64,000 nucleotides of DNA, taken from positions 1-64,000 of the forward strand of contig JAFUSQ010000036.1 of NCBI GenBank assembly GCA_017467605.1, in the 5' to 3' direction. This DNA is from a bacterium (lineage in GTDB: Bacteria; Cyanobacteriota; Vampirovibrionia; Gastranaerophilales; Gastranaerophilaceae). Every line of letters starts with the position of its first letter. The stretch's first letter is position 1. This document shows positions 48,755 through 57,794 of this stretch, one piece after another. The notes beneath the pieces were generated by a model that was not told the DNA's origin, made no database searches, and was given only the letters and a program-made list of their open reading frames with translations. Position numbers and translations under genes: made by a program.

Positions 48755-50638
48755 TTACAATAATTTCATCTCAATATCTCTATCTTTCAAGATATAGTGT
48801 GCATTGGATAGGGCGGTGTCGTCTTTGAAAGATTTTTCGGATGATACGATTTTTGCAGGTAGAAATTCACACATCTTTTCCATATCTTCAGGAGTTATGC
48901 CGTCTTTGCCGTAATCCAAACAAACTAGGACAAGACAATTTTCTCCGATTGAATATCCTTTTTTATCGTTTATTTGAATTTCATTTATCGGAAAATCAAG
49001 TGGAATACCGAGTTTGAGCATAATTTCATAAACGACATCAAGATCAGTTCTATCAAGTTTTATTGTATCCTGCATAGAAATCATACGCTGAATAACCTCA
49101 TCATCACTTGAAGTTGGTGTGCTATCCCATAAAGTTAGGTTTGAAGTATCAAGTTTGAATACTTTGAATCCTGTATCAACGGACTCGTTTTGCTCATGAA
49201 TTTTAGCTCCTGCACGTCTGATACGTTCTTTGCCGATTTCACAGATGTTGTGAGGTTTTCCTATTGAAGTTAAGAAGTTAATGGAAACTTCCAATTGCTG
49301 TTTTGTCTTTCCTGAGGCTACTTGGTAGTTTGCGTCAAGGTTTTCAGGAAGTTGAACAACAATAAAATGCCTTTGTTTATTATCTTCTGAGTTTAACTGC
49401 ATTACTGCTTGAGCCGTTGTTCCTGAGCCTGAGAAAAAGTCTATGACTATATCATCTTCTTGAACATTTGCTATTTGAATTAAGCCTCTTATAAGTTCTA
49501 CTGGTTTTGGATTGCTAAATACATTTTTTAAACCTAATAAATCTGTTAAAGAGTCATTCGCTCCCTGATTATGTCCAAATTTTACACAGTCCCACCAGTT
49601 AGTTGCGCATTGTCCTTCTTCTTCTCTCTCAAATTGAAAATATTTTTTTCTTGGCATACCATCTCCACCACGAGGGAATATTATACGATTATCAGCTAAA
49701 AGTTCTCTGTATGTGCTTTCTTCACCCATCCACTCTTCATCAAGTTCAACTCCATTAGGCGTAACAATTTTATATCTAGAGCCTGATTGGTCTGAGCCTA
49801 CTTTCCATGGTTTTGAAGCCCACGCTCCTCTTGGGTCATTATCAGGGTTTGAAAAATTCCCAGTTAAATCAATTTTACCAACTCCCTTTTCTCTAAGTAT
49901 ATTGCTATTCTTTGCATATACTACAATATGCTCAGCAACTAAACCTATCATTTTGGTTTTATCATTAGGCTGATTATGTCTTCTTCTCCAATGTATATGA
50001 CCCTCAAAATTTTCTTCTCCAAAGACTTCATCACATAATTTTCTCAAATTATGTATTTCATGGTCATCTATTGAGATACATATTACCCCGTCATCACGAA
50101 GAAGATTTGATGCTAACCTCAAACGTGGATACATCATGTTAAGCCAATTTGTATGGAATCTTCCCATTGTTTCAGGATTGGATTTTGTTGTTTGTTGGGT
50201 TATTTCCTTATATTTTTCAATCGGATCTTTAAAATCATCCTCATAAACAAAATCATTTCCAGTATTGTATGGGGGGTCAATATAAATCATTTTAACCTTG
50301 CGGCTGTAAGATGTTTGGAGTAGTTTCAAAACTTCAAGGTTATCCCCTTCAATATAAAGGTTTTTGGTAGTATCAAAATTTACACTCTCTTTTGGGCAAG
50401 GTCTTAAAGTACCTGTCGAACGTTTGCCTGCAAGTTTATAACACTCAGCTTTTCCCGACCACTCAAACTTATATTTTTCAAAATCATTGTCGATATATTC
50501 TCCACAAAGATTCAGCAACTTATCTATATCAAGTTTGCCGTCATTAAAACACTGTGGAAAAACTGCTCTTAATTTTTCTCTTTCATCAAGCTCTATATCT
50601 TTACTTAACCCTGAAATCTTTTCAATATTCTCAACCAT
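48755..50638 (-). CDS. mod: Type III DNA methyltransferase, Mod subunit
   Basis: 627 residues, beta-class adenine-N6 methyltransferase: catalytic DPPY (121-124, IYIDPPYNTGND) precedes the SAM motif FFSGSGTTAQAV (about 388-399), with the target-recognition region between. Recognises the site and methylates one strand; needed for Res activity. AAGGGG upstream. First gene of a four-gene operon (mod, helical protein, Bro-N, res). Confidence 0.94.
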   Translation of the reverse strand: MVENIEKISGLSKDIELDEREKLRAVFPQCFNDGKLDIDKLLNLCGEYIDNDFEKYKFEWSGKAECYKLAGKRSTGTLRPCPKESVNFDTTKNLYIEGDNLEVLKLLQTSYSRKVKMIYIDPPYNTGNDFVYEDDFKDPIEKYKEITQQTTKSNPETMGRFHTNWLNMMYPRLRLASNLLRDDGVICISIDDHEIHNLRKLCDEVFGEENFEGHIHWRRRHNQPNDKTKMIGLVAEHIVVYAKNSNILREKGVGKIDLTGNFSNPDNDPRGAWASKPWKVGSDQSGSRYKIVTPNGVELDEEWMGEESTYRELLADNRIIFPRGGDGMPRKKYFQFEREEEGQCATNWWDCVKFGHNQGANDSLTDLLGLKNVFSNPKPVELIRGLIQIANVQEDDIVIDFFSGSGTTAQAVMQLNSEDNKQRHFIVVQLPENLDANYQVASGKTKQQLEVSINFLTSIGKPHNICEIGKERIRRAGAKIHEQNESVDTGFKVFKLDTSNLTLWDSTPTSSDDEVIQRMISMQDTIKLDRTDLDVVYEIMLKLGIPLDFPINEIQINDKKGYSIGENCLVLVCLDYGKDGITPEDMEKMCEFLPAKIVSSEKSFKDDTALSNAHYILKDRDIEMKLL

Positions 50639-50684
50639 TTCACTACCCCTTTATGAATTTTATTTTAGCATAAAAACTTCAAAT

Positions 50685-51842
50685 TTACCCCAAACAATCA
50701 TTTATTGTAATAGAATTAATTTTTTGCCGACATCGTGTTATTTCAGCGGATAATTTATGTTTATCATAAAAAGTCTTTGGTATTCTAACGAAAGAATGAG
50801 CTAAATCAAAACTGTGCATTTTTGTTAAGTCAAACAAAACATTGTATGTCAATGGAACACATGCATTAGGGTTTTCATATATGATAGTTTTATATGGCAT
50901 CATTAAAATAGCTGCTGATATATTATTGCTATGCTCCCTATTAAACATTCCGTCAAAAGTCATTTTAGGACAATATCCACCTCTGTATTCTTCTAAAATC
51001 TTGTCACCTTCTTTCCCGTAAAATGCTTGGAACATATTACCTGAATAAAAAGCACAACCTTGATGTGAGACAAATAGAGGTTTAAAATGAATTAAATCAA
51101 CCAAATCCATTTCTTCATTAAATAAATTTATTACCAAAATATTCATTTTATTAAGTTTAAATTGTTCGCTTTTAGCCTTAATATTTGATATTTTACTAAT
51201 CCAATTCTCAGCAGTAGTTCGATATTTTTTGTTTGTACCTGCTGGACATACTGAATAGAAATCTATAAATACACCTTTTTTATCACTATTAATATATTTT
51301 TTCCTACTTTCTTCTTTGTGCTTTTTGATACCATCTTTTTCATCATCATTCATATTTTGTGTATTTACTTCAAATATAACTTCTTCATTATTTATCAAGC
51401 ATTTAAAATCAGGAGTTTGAATGTTCTTTTTAGCTTTCGTTTTTACAGGTATGATAGAATCTACAAACATACGAGCAATATATCCGACCGTATAAATTTC
51501 TCCTAAGATTGCATTTTTATTTGCAGTATTTGATTTTGATTTTAAATATTCTGATTTTTTGGTTTCTAACCAATTTCGATAGTCAAAATAATCAATTTTT
51601 AATAAATATTCAATACAAACGCTTAACTGTAATGCTTTTTCATGTAATCGCACTGATTTAGATGAATTATTTGATTTGTCGTAATATAGTTCAATTCCAT
51701 GTATAAATATTAGTTTTAAAGGATCTTCGTCATCCAATTCATAAACTTTAGACATAAAATCATCATCAAATATACTCCCTAATGGTTGAAGTAAGTGAAG
51801 TTTTATTGATTCTTTTATTAATTTACTGTCGTATTTAGTCAT
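50685..51842 (-). CDS. Unrecognised protein with a possible nuclease fold (385 aa)
   Basis: No family is recognised. The central segment GEIYTVGYIARMF ... QTPDFKCLINNEEVIFEVNTQ has the order E, PD, ExN of a PD-(D/E)xK fold with Asn in place of the usual Lys, so it is either an inactive variant or a chance likeness. The C-terminal part contains PLFVSHQGCAFYSG and a conserved-looking RIPKTFYDK. Weak ribosome site. It is divergent from the SNF2 helicase across 81 bp and 46 bp upstream of mod. Confidence 0.6.
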   Translation of the reverse strand: MTKYDSKLIKESIKLHLLQPLGSIFDDDFMSKVYELDDEDPLKLIFIHGIELYYDKSNNSSKSVRLHEKALQLSVCIEYLLKIDYFDYRNWLETKKSEYLKSKSNTANKNAILGEIYTVGYIARMFVDSIIPVKTKAKKNIQTPDFKCLINNEEVIFEVNTQNMNDDEKDGIKKHKEESRKKYINSDKKGVFIDFYSVCPAGTNKKYRTTAENWISKISNIKAKSEQFKLNKMNILVINLFNEEMDLVDLIHFKPLFVSHQGCAFYSGNMFQAFYGKEGDKILEEYRGGYCPKMTFDGMFNREHSNNISAAILMMPYKTIIYENPNACVPLTYNVLFDLTKMHSFDLAHSFVRIPKTFYDKHKLSAEITRCRQKINSITINDCLG

Positions 51843-51923
51843 GATTAATTTTTATCCCCATATAAATATTCTATTATGAATAAATACATTTTGGACAATT
51901 TTTCGTGCTAAAATCATTACAGA

Positions 51924-54539
51924 ATGGCAGAAGTAAAATGTAAGTTCAATAACAAATATAGTGCTATTGTTGAGGCTAATCGACTTGAAAGTTTTGTCGG
52001 TGATAAAAGTTTTATCCCTGTTTATGCCTCAGCTAATGCTAAAATTTACCCATACCAAGTTGCAGCAGCAAGGTTTGCTCTCCGTTCTGATTATTTAAAA
52101 GGTTGTATTCTCTGTGATGAAGCCTCTTTAGGTAAAACTTACGAGGCACTTTTAGTTGTATGTCAAAAATGGTACGAGGGCAAAGAAAATATTTTAATTA
52201 TTCTGCCACCAAACCTTGTTCCACAATGGAATAGAAAATTAGAAAAAGATTTTCCGACAGTACCGCACATATTTTGGAATAATTCAAAAACTTTACCATC
52301 TGAAGAAGGAATCGTTATAACAACTTATGATATAGCCGAAAGACGTGCAAATGTTATAAAAGAACGTGATTGGGATTTAGTTGTATTTGACGAAGCTGAC
52401 GTTTTATCTAAACCTGATAAAAAGATGGTGCAAACCCTAAAGGATGCAGTAGGGCTTGCATACAAATTACTCCTTACTCCAACACCTATCACAATGAGTA
52501 TTATGGATATTTATGGACTAATTCACTTTATAGATGAAAGTCTTTTGCCTGATGCTGATTGGTTTTATAAAAGATATTTCAGGCGACCTGAAAATTATCA
52601 CGAACTAACAGAATGGGTTACTCAATTTTGTTTCCGTACTTTAAAATGCCAAACTACCGATTATGTGAATTTTAGCCGTAGAATTCCGATTACGGTTGAT
52701 TATGAACTGTCAAAAGAAGAAAAACTTATCAATAATATGCTTAATGCCTATATAAAAGCTGATGACAAAGTTGCATATCCTGAAATAGATGAATATAACC
52801 TTAGTTTAATGCTTTTTAAATCTTTTTCATCCTCTCCACGGGCCTTATCTAACATTCTTGATGGTGCTATAAAACGTACTTACGGACACGAAAAAGATGT
52901 CCTGACTGAAATCCAAAAACTTGTTGATAATATCCATATAAATTCCAAAACTGCCGAATTATTAAAAATTTTAAAAACTACTTTCAATCATCTAAAATCA
53001 ATGAAAGTAAAACAAAAAGCTATAATTTTTGTAGAACATAGTCTAAGTTTTGATTATTTGTATAAAATCTTTTTAGGACAGGGTTACAACGTTATCAAAT
53101 ATAAAGATAATGACACTATTGAACAATTTAGAGCAGATGATGATATTCAGATTTTAATAGCTAATGATGAGGCAGCAAAAGGAATTGACCTTGAATTTTG
53201 TCCTGTTATTGTGAATTATGATTTACCTTATGACACCCTAAAAATTGAACAGAGAATTTGCCGATGCCACAGGCAAGGTCAAGAATCCGATGTTTTAGTT
53301 ATAAATATGTTGAGTAAAGAAAACTTTGCAGATGTCAGGATTTTAGAACTTATAAATAAGAGAACGCTACAATTCAACGGGATTTTAGGGATGTCAGATG
53401 ATATTGTCGGGAATTTCGGGGGCAAATTAAAAGATATACTTCAACAGTTCCGAAATATTAACGATGTTGCTCAGGATTTCAAAAATAATTTATCATTGCA
53501 CAAACAAAATAACACAGAACTTGTAAAACATACGGAAGATACGCTGTTTACAACTTTTTCAAAATCAATATCCGATAAAATCTCCATTAGTCCTGATTAC
53601 ATAGAAGATAAAATTGAAGAACTTAATGCTGATTTGTGGGAAGTTATAAAATATTATTTTCTAAATATAAAACCAAATTGTTATGACATAGATGACGAAA
53701 AACAAACACTAACACTTTATGACGGGCAAGAAAGACCTTATTTATTCACATATATTGGAGATAGACCACGACAAAAATATCAAGGGTACCAAAAATATGG
53801 GATGGATTCGGATTTTGTGCCCGTAAAAGGTCGAATTTCATTGATGTCTATATTTGCAAAAGGGATATTGGAACAAATGGATATGGCTTGTCCTAACGAA
53901 GCCAAAATAACGGTAAATTCTGATATTGAACCATGTGAAATAGCTTATTATCAGACAAATATATCTGCCACAAAAGGTAATTGGTATAAAAAGAATATTT
54001 TAATCGGGCAAACACAATCGGGGAAATTTCTTAGTGAAGAAAAATGTCGTGAAATACTATCCTTGCCGATTATCCAAATTGAAGAAAGAAATTCTATTGA
54101 TAAAATCAGATTAGGTGAACTTCTAACCGATTTTGACGGAGTTGAAAATATAGATAATAAAATATCCAAAGACGAAATTTTACAAGAATATTTTAAAAAT
54201 AAAGAAGGTTCTATTGCTTATGAGGTTGAAAGATTAAAACTGCTTGCAGGACGTAAAAAAGCAGGACTTGAAGTCCATTTGAAAGATATAAAAACAGAAA
54301 TAGATGAACTCAAGAAAAAACTAAACAACAAAGATACAGACCGTTTGCAAGAATTAGAAATTACAAAACAAATTAAAATTTTAGAAAACGATCTAAGAAA
54401 ACAGGAAAACGATTTATTCTTTGATATGGCTCAAATTGATGTAGATACTGAAAAAGAAATTGCCGCCCTAACGGATTCCTACAACTTTCAGGTAAATACA
54501 GTTAGAAAATTTAAGGTACAAGTTTTTGGAAAAGATTAG
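51924..54539 (+). CDS. SNF2-family helicase/translocase
   Basis: 871 residues. Walker A DEASLGKT (65-72), DEAD (156-159), LTPTPITM, then helicase C with AIIFVEHSLSFDYL, DEAAKGIDLEFCPVIVNYDLPYD and QRICRCHRQGQ. A C-terminal coiled coil (about 770-850) follows an unassigned domain. Bacterial SNF2 proteins of this size often occur in defence loci with a nuclease; here the neighbour at 50685 could be that partner. No Shine-Dalgarno; an extended -10 (TGCTAAAAT) ends 9 nt before the ATG. Confidence 0.88.
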   Translation: MAEVKCKFNNKYSAIVEANRLESFVGDKSFIPVYASANAKIYPYQVAAARFALRSDYLKGCILCDEASLGKTYEALLVVCQKWYEGKENILIILPPNLVPQWNRKLEKDFPTVPHIFWNNSKTLPSEEGIVITTYDIAERRANVIKERDWDLVVFDEADVLSKPDKKMVQTLKDAVGLAYKLLLTPTPITMSIMDIYGLIHFIDESLLPDADWFYKRYFRRPENYHELTEWVTQFCFRTLKCQTTDYVNFSRRIPITVDYELSKEEKLINNMLNAYIKADDKVAYPEIDEYNLSLMLFKSFSSSPRALSNILDGAIKRTYGHEKDVLTEIQKLVDNIHINSKTAELLKILKTTFNHLKSMKVKQKAIIFVEHSLSFDYLYKIFLGQGYNVIKYKDNDTIEQFRADDDIQILIANDEAAKGIDLEFCPVIVNYDLPYDTLKIEQRICRCHRQGQESDVLVINMLSKENFADVRILELINKRTLQFNGILGMSDDIVGNFGGKLKDILQQFRNINDVAQDFKNNLSLHKQNNTELVKHTEDTLFTTFSKSISDKISISPDYIEDKIEELNADLWEVIKYYFLNIKPNCYDIDDEKQTLTLYDGQERPYLFTYIGDRPRQKYQGYQKYGMDSDFVPVKGRISLMSIFAKGILEQMDMACPNEAKITVNSDIEPCEIAYYQTNISATKGNWYKKNILIGQTQSGKFLSEEKCREILSLPIIQIEERNSIDKIRLGELLTDFDGVENIDNKISKDEILQEYFKNKEGSIAYEVERLKLLAGRKKAGLEVHLKDIKTEIDELKKKLNNKDTDRLQELEITKQIKILENDLRKQENDLFFDMAQIDVDTEKEIAALTDSYNFQVNTVRKFKVQVFGKD

Positions 54540-54547
54540 TTATCCTG

Positions 54548-54590
54548 ATACGGTTTCGGAACTCCGTTCCGGAACCGTATGTTATAATTT
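54548..54590 (+). terminator. Intrinsic terminator of the SNF2 gene
   Basis: ATACGGTTTCGGAA (54548-54561) pairs with TTCCGGAACCGTAT (54567-54580) with one G-T pair, then ATAATTTTTTTA. The T run is also the 3' end of the converging S24 gene. Confidence 0.85.
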
Positions 54591-55244
54591 TTTTATTACT
54601 CCAATTATTTGACCAACAACTCTAAAATCACCATCCTGTTTAATCTCAAACGGTTCATATTCTTTATTCAGTGATATGGCTGTCAAAATATTAGGACGTT
54701 TTTGGATTTTTTTACAGTAAAGTTCTGAATTATACACAAATGCATATATAACACCATCATTTACAAATGTTTTTGATTCATCAACTAAAAGATAATCCCC
54801 AGAACTTATTTTATCTTCCATACTATCACCTTTTGCAAATACGATAGAAACGGATTTAGGATTACCACCTAATTTTCTTATAAAGTTAACATCAAACCCT
54901 AATGTATCCGATACAAAATCAGCATTAGGCACAGCACCCGTTCCACAGCTTAATTCTACTTCATCCCGTATAGGAATTTGTATTATCTGATTTTCAAGAG
55001 GCATTGAAGCATAATCCAAAAATTTAGTCGGAATATTATTTTCTTGAAGATTATCACGTAGTAAATCAAGTTCTTTTACTGATAACATACTACCTTTTTT
55101 CATTCTTTGTCCTAAATTTTGTTTTGTTGTATTTATCAATTTTGCAAAAATTTGTTTTTCAAAATTCGGTACAATTCGTGAAATTTGCTCATAGCAATAT
55201 TCTAATGTTAGATTTGTGTCCTTTGTGTAGTTATATCTTGCCAT
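54582..55244 (-). CDS. S24/LexA-like repressor
   Basis: 220 residues from MARYNYTK (GAGGA 8 nt upstream). N-terminal DNA-binding region (about 10-65, NTTKQNLGQRMKKGS) and C-terminal S24 peptidase: possible cleavage site SCGTGA (about 99-104), nucleophile S141 in GDSMEDKISSGDYLLVD, lysine near 178 (LYCKKIQ). CI/LexA-type self-cleavage on RecA activation is expected. It may also serve as the UmuD-like partner for the UmuC encoded on the other side of the operator. Confidence 0.88.
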   Translation of the reverse strand: MARYNYTKDTNLTLEYCYEQISRIVPNFEKQIFAKLINTTKQNLGQRMKKGSMLSVKELDLLRDNLQENNIPTKFLDYASMPLENQIIQIPIRDEVELSCGTGAVPNADFVSDTLGFDVNFIRKLGGNPKSVSIVFAKGDSMEDKISSGDYLLVDESKTFVNDGVIYAFVYNSELYCKKIQKRPNILTAISLNKEYEPFEIKQDGDFRVVGQIIGVIKKL

Positions 55245-55272
55245 TTTATTTCCTCTTGACAATATAAAAATA

Positions 55273-55318
55273 TTTAGTAAACTATTGTATAAGATTAGTT
55301 TACTATAAATTTACTAAA
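55273..55318. promoter_or_regulatory. Multiple operator half-sites between repressor and Cro-like gene
   Basis: TTTAGTAAA (55273-55281) is inverted as TTTACTAAA (55310-55318); TAGTAAACTA (55275-55284) is inverted as TAGTTTACTA (55296-55305). This nested arrangement is like the OR region of a lambdoid switch. Confidence 0.65.
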
Positions 55319-55372
55319 ATTGCAAGTTAATTATATCAGATTAAATCAAAAGAACAAGAAAGGAGTATCATA

Positions 55373-55759
55373 ATGGGGAAAATAGCAATCAAGTTAAAAG
55401 CGGCAAGAGAATCTTTAGGATTTACTGAACAAACATTATCTATGGAATTACAATTAAAAGGTTATTCTGTAACAAAAGAAGCCATAGAAATGTATGAAAG
55501 TGAAGAAATTGAACCACCTGTGTCTTATTTAAAAGCACTTGTTGATATTTTAGATGTAAGTCCATATTTCTTATTATCAAACGATTCACAGGTTGTTAAA
55601 ACTATGAGAGAACCAATGGTATTTATACCGTTTTTTGATGAAAACGAAACATCATCTTGGGAGGCTTATCAAAAGGCACACGAATATCCAACTAAATATG
55701 TTGCTATGGCGGCTAACGTATTTGAAAAAATCATGTCTGACGATAAGGAATTAAAATAA
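55373..55759 (+). CDS. XRE/Cro-like regulator
   Basis: 128 residues. HTH at about 5-60 (LKAARESLGFTEQTLSMELQL; VSYLKALVDILDVSPYFLL). AAAGGAG 8 nt upstream. Divergent from the S24 repressor; first gene of a three-gene run ending in umuC, all overlapping. Confidence 0.8.
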   Translation: MGKIAIKLKAARESLGFTEQTLSMELQLKGYSVTKEAIEMYESEEIEPPVSYLKALVDILDVSPYFLLSNDSQVVKTMREPMVFIPFFDENETSSWEAYQKAHEYPTKYVAMAANVFEKIMSDDKELK

Positions 55760-55980
55760 TGTACGATGCTTTTGGTCATAATATTTCTGCACTTTATTTA
55801 ATGGTACAGATGCAAAATAGTAATAGAATCGTAAAATTTAAAACTGAAAGCATTGATTCAGCTATTGGATATTTGCAGTGGCATATTAGGCGTTACAGAC
55901 GGGGATTATTGCTTGAAATTGCTACTCTGAAAAAATTTTATGATTGGAGAACTAAATCCGTAAGGTATTCTTATGAGTAA
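55759..55980 (+). CDS. Small protein between cro-like gene and umuC (73 aa)
   Basis: Unrecognised. MYDAFGHNISALYLMVQMQ, basic middle WHIRRYRRG. Starts by TAATG overlap and overlaps umuC by 8 bp, so strongly coupled to it. It is too short and unlike UmuD. A polymerase accessory factor is possible. Confidence 0.6.
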   Translation: MYDAFGHNISALYLMVQMQNSNRIVKFKTESIDSAIGYLQWHIRRYRRGLLLEIATLKKFYDWRTKSVRYSYE

Positions 55981-57190
55981 ATATATTGCTCTCATAGACT
56001 GTGATAGTTTCTTTTGCAGTTGTGAAAGAAAATTAAATCCCGAATTAAATAACAAGCCTCTTTGTGTTGTATCTTCAGAAAGGGGCTGTGTTATAGCACG
56101 GTCAAAAGAAGCTAAAGCTATGGGAATAAAAATGGGTGATCCGTTATTTAAAGCAGTTGAAGAACACCCAACATGTATTTATATGGTTGCTAATCATTTT
56201 AATTATCTGAGTATATCAAAACAGATAATGTATATTCTTAAAGACCTAAGTCCTAATGTTGAAATCTACTCAATAGATGAGGCTTTTGTTGATGTTACGG
56301 GCCTTGTTAAACTTTACAACAGAAATTATTTTCAGTTGGGTAAATATATCCAAAATAAAATATGGAATGAAGTCGGTATGCCTGTAAGTATCGGGATAAG
56401 CCGTTCAAAAACTCTTGCTAAATTAGCATCCGATAGAGCCAAAACGACAAAAGATAGAGTTATCTTATTAGGGAAAAAGAAGTCATATCGGTATTTACAA
56501 GATGTTGATATATCTGAAATATGGGGTATAGGTGGCAGATTAACAATTCGTTTACATGGATTTGGAATAAGGACAGCAGCACAGTTTGTTAAAATGCCTG
56601 ATAATTTATTAAAAAAGAATTTTGGGATAAACGGTTTAACAACTAAATATGAGTTATTAGGGAATTATGTTATTCCGATAGTAAATAATCCTCCACCACC
56701 AAAATCAATATGTGATACACAATCTTTTTCCGAATTTACATCTGACTATGACTACTTAAAGAATGAATTGCAGGTGCATATTCATTCTGCTTGTAGGAGA
56801 TTACGGCAAGCTGGGTGTAAATGTAATAAGATTGGTGTAATTGTTAAAACAAAAGATTTTAAATGCTATTTTCTTGATGCAGAATTGGAACATCCGACAG
56901 ATTTTGAACTTGATATTTCAAAAGTAGCTTTCAAGCTCCTTTCATACATGTATGCACCTGATATTTTGTACCGCAGCATAGGAATATTGTTAGAAGATTT
57001 TATTCAGGTTGAAAATCAACAGTTGAACTTGTTTGAGGATCAAACTAAAAAAGAAAAAAGTGAAAAACTTGGCAGAGCCATAGATAAGTTAGAAGAACGT
57101 TTCGGAAGAAACATTGTTCAGGTTGGATTTACAAATAAAGAAGTACCGAATAAGCAAGGATTTATGACAGCACCAAAACTTGTGTATTAG
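55973..57190 (+). CDS. umuC: Y-family DNA polymerase (UmuC/ImuB-like)
   Basis: Translesion polymerase, 405 residues. Catalytic D9 (IALIDCDSFF), D102-E103 (YSIDEAFVDVTG), GIGRSKTLAKLASDRAK-like SIGISRSKTLAKLASD, HhH region EIWGIGGRL; the little-finger domain follows. Segment QQLNLF near 350 matches a sliding-clamp motif (QLxLF). It is encoded on the mobile element under an S24 repressor, as in plasmid-borne SOS mutagenesis cassettes. Confidence 0.93.
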   Translation: MSKYIALIDCDSFFCSCERKLNPELNNKPLCVVSSERGCVIARSKEAKAMGIKMGDPLFKAVEEHPTCIYMVANHFNYLSISKQIMYILKDLSPNVEIYSIDEAFVDVTGLVKLYNRNYFQLGKYIQNKIWNEVGMPVSIGISRSKTLAKLASDRAKTTKDRVILLGKKKSYRYLQDVDISEIWGIGGRLTIRLHGFGIRTAAQFVKMPDNLLKKNFGINGLTTKYELLGNYVIPIVNNPPPPKSICDTQSFSEFTSDYDYLKNELQVHIHSACRRLRQAGCKCNKIGVIVKTKDFKCYFLDAELEHPTDFELDISKVAFKLLSYMYAPDILYRSIGILLEDFIQVENQQLNLFEDQTKKEKSEKLGRAIDKLEERFGRNIVQVGFTNKEVPNKQGFMTAPKLVY

Positions 57191-57321
57191 TAAAATAAGA
57201 CTACTCGTTGTACGCAGAACTGTTTCATCTGCCAACAGAATAGTCCTATTCCTTTTCTATTCATCAAAAACCTTTCAGGAAACAGCAATCCTTAGTCACT
57301 CTGCTATTGTTAGTTCCAAAT

Positions 57322-57484
57322 AGAACAAAAGAACAATCATAAAATTGTTCTTTCGGCAGGGTTCCATATTCTACTATACTGTTGTTTGATGGTCTTTGCA
57401 GAGAGTGGCACAAACATTAGAATTACCACCATCCGATTGGTTACGGCATTGTCATATCTCAGACTTCCTGATATTACTATCATT
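57322..57484 (-). ncRNA. Putative small RNA 1 (about 160 nt)
   Basis: Promoter at 57519-57491: TTGAGA, 17 nt, TATACT. Terminator-like stem AAAGAACAAT/ATTGTTCTTT (57328-57353) followed by TGTT. Shares TATCAGGAAGTC and TGCCGTA-A/G-CCAATCG with RNA 2. The segment from 57191 to 57321 and from 57485 to 57597 shows no gene. Confidence 0.45.
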
Positions 57485-57597
57485 ACTAACAGTATAAACT
57501 TATTTTCTGCAAATCTCAAGTCCGCACAGAATAATTGTAAAGAAATACGTTACCACATAAATACATGAAATTTATCAATTGATAATTTCGTTGATTT

Positions 57598-57640
57598 TTA
57601 TAAAAACTCATTCTTTTTGAATTTTAATGAGTTTTTATAA
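57598..57640. repeat. Perfect 15-bp inverted repeat
   Basis: TTATAAAAACTCATT (57598-57612) and AATGAGTTTTTATAA (57626-57640) with a 13-nt loop. A/T-rich, with partial T runs both ways; may be a terminator or recombination site upstream of the tyrosine recombinase. The rest to 57794 is without a gene. Confidence 0.5.
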
Positions 57641-57794
57641 TATGTCTTAATTGCTTATTCTGTTTGTGATTGAGGTTAATTCTTACATACTCAAATGCGT
57701 CTCTTTGTAACAAAACTCATAGTATTGTGCTGCGTTTTGGAGAAAATAGCGTTAAACTGTAGACAAAAATTACGTGAAAATTTGAGGTAAAAAA

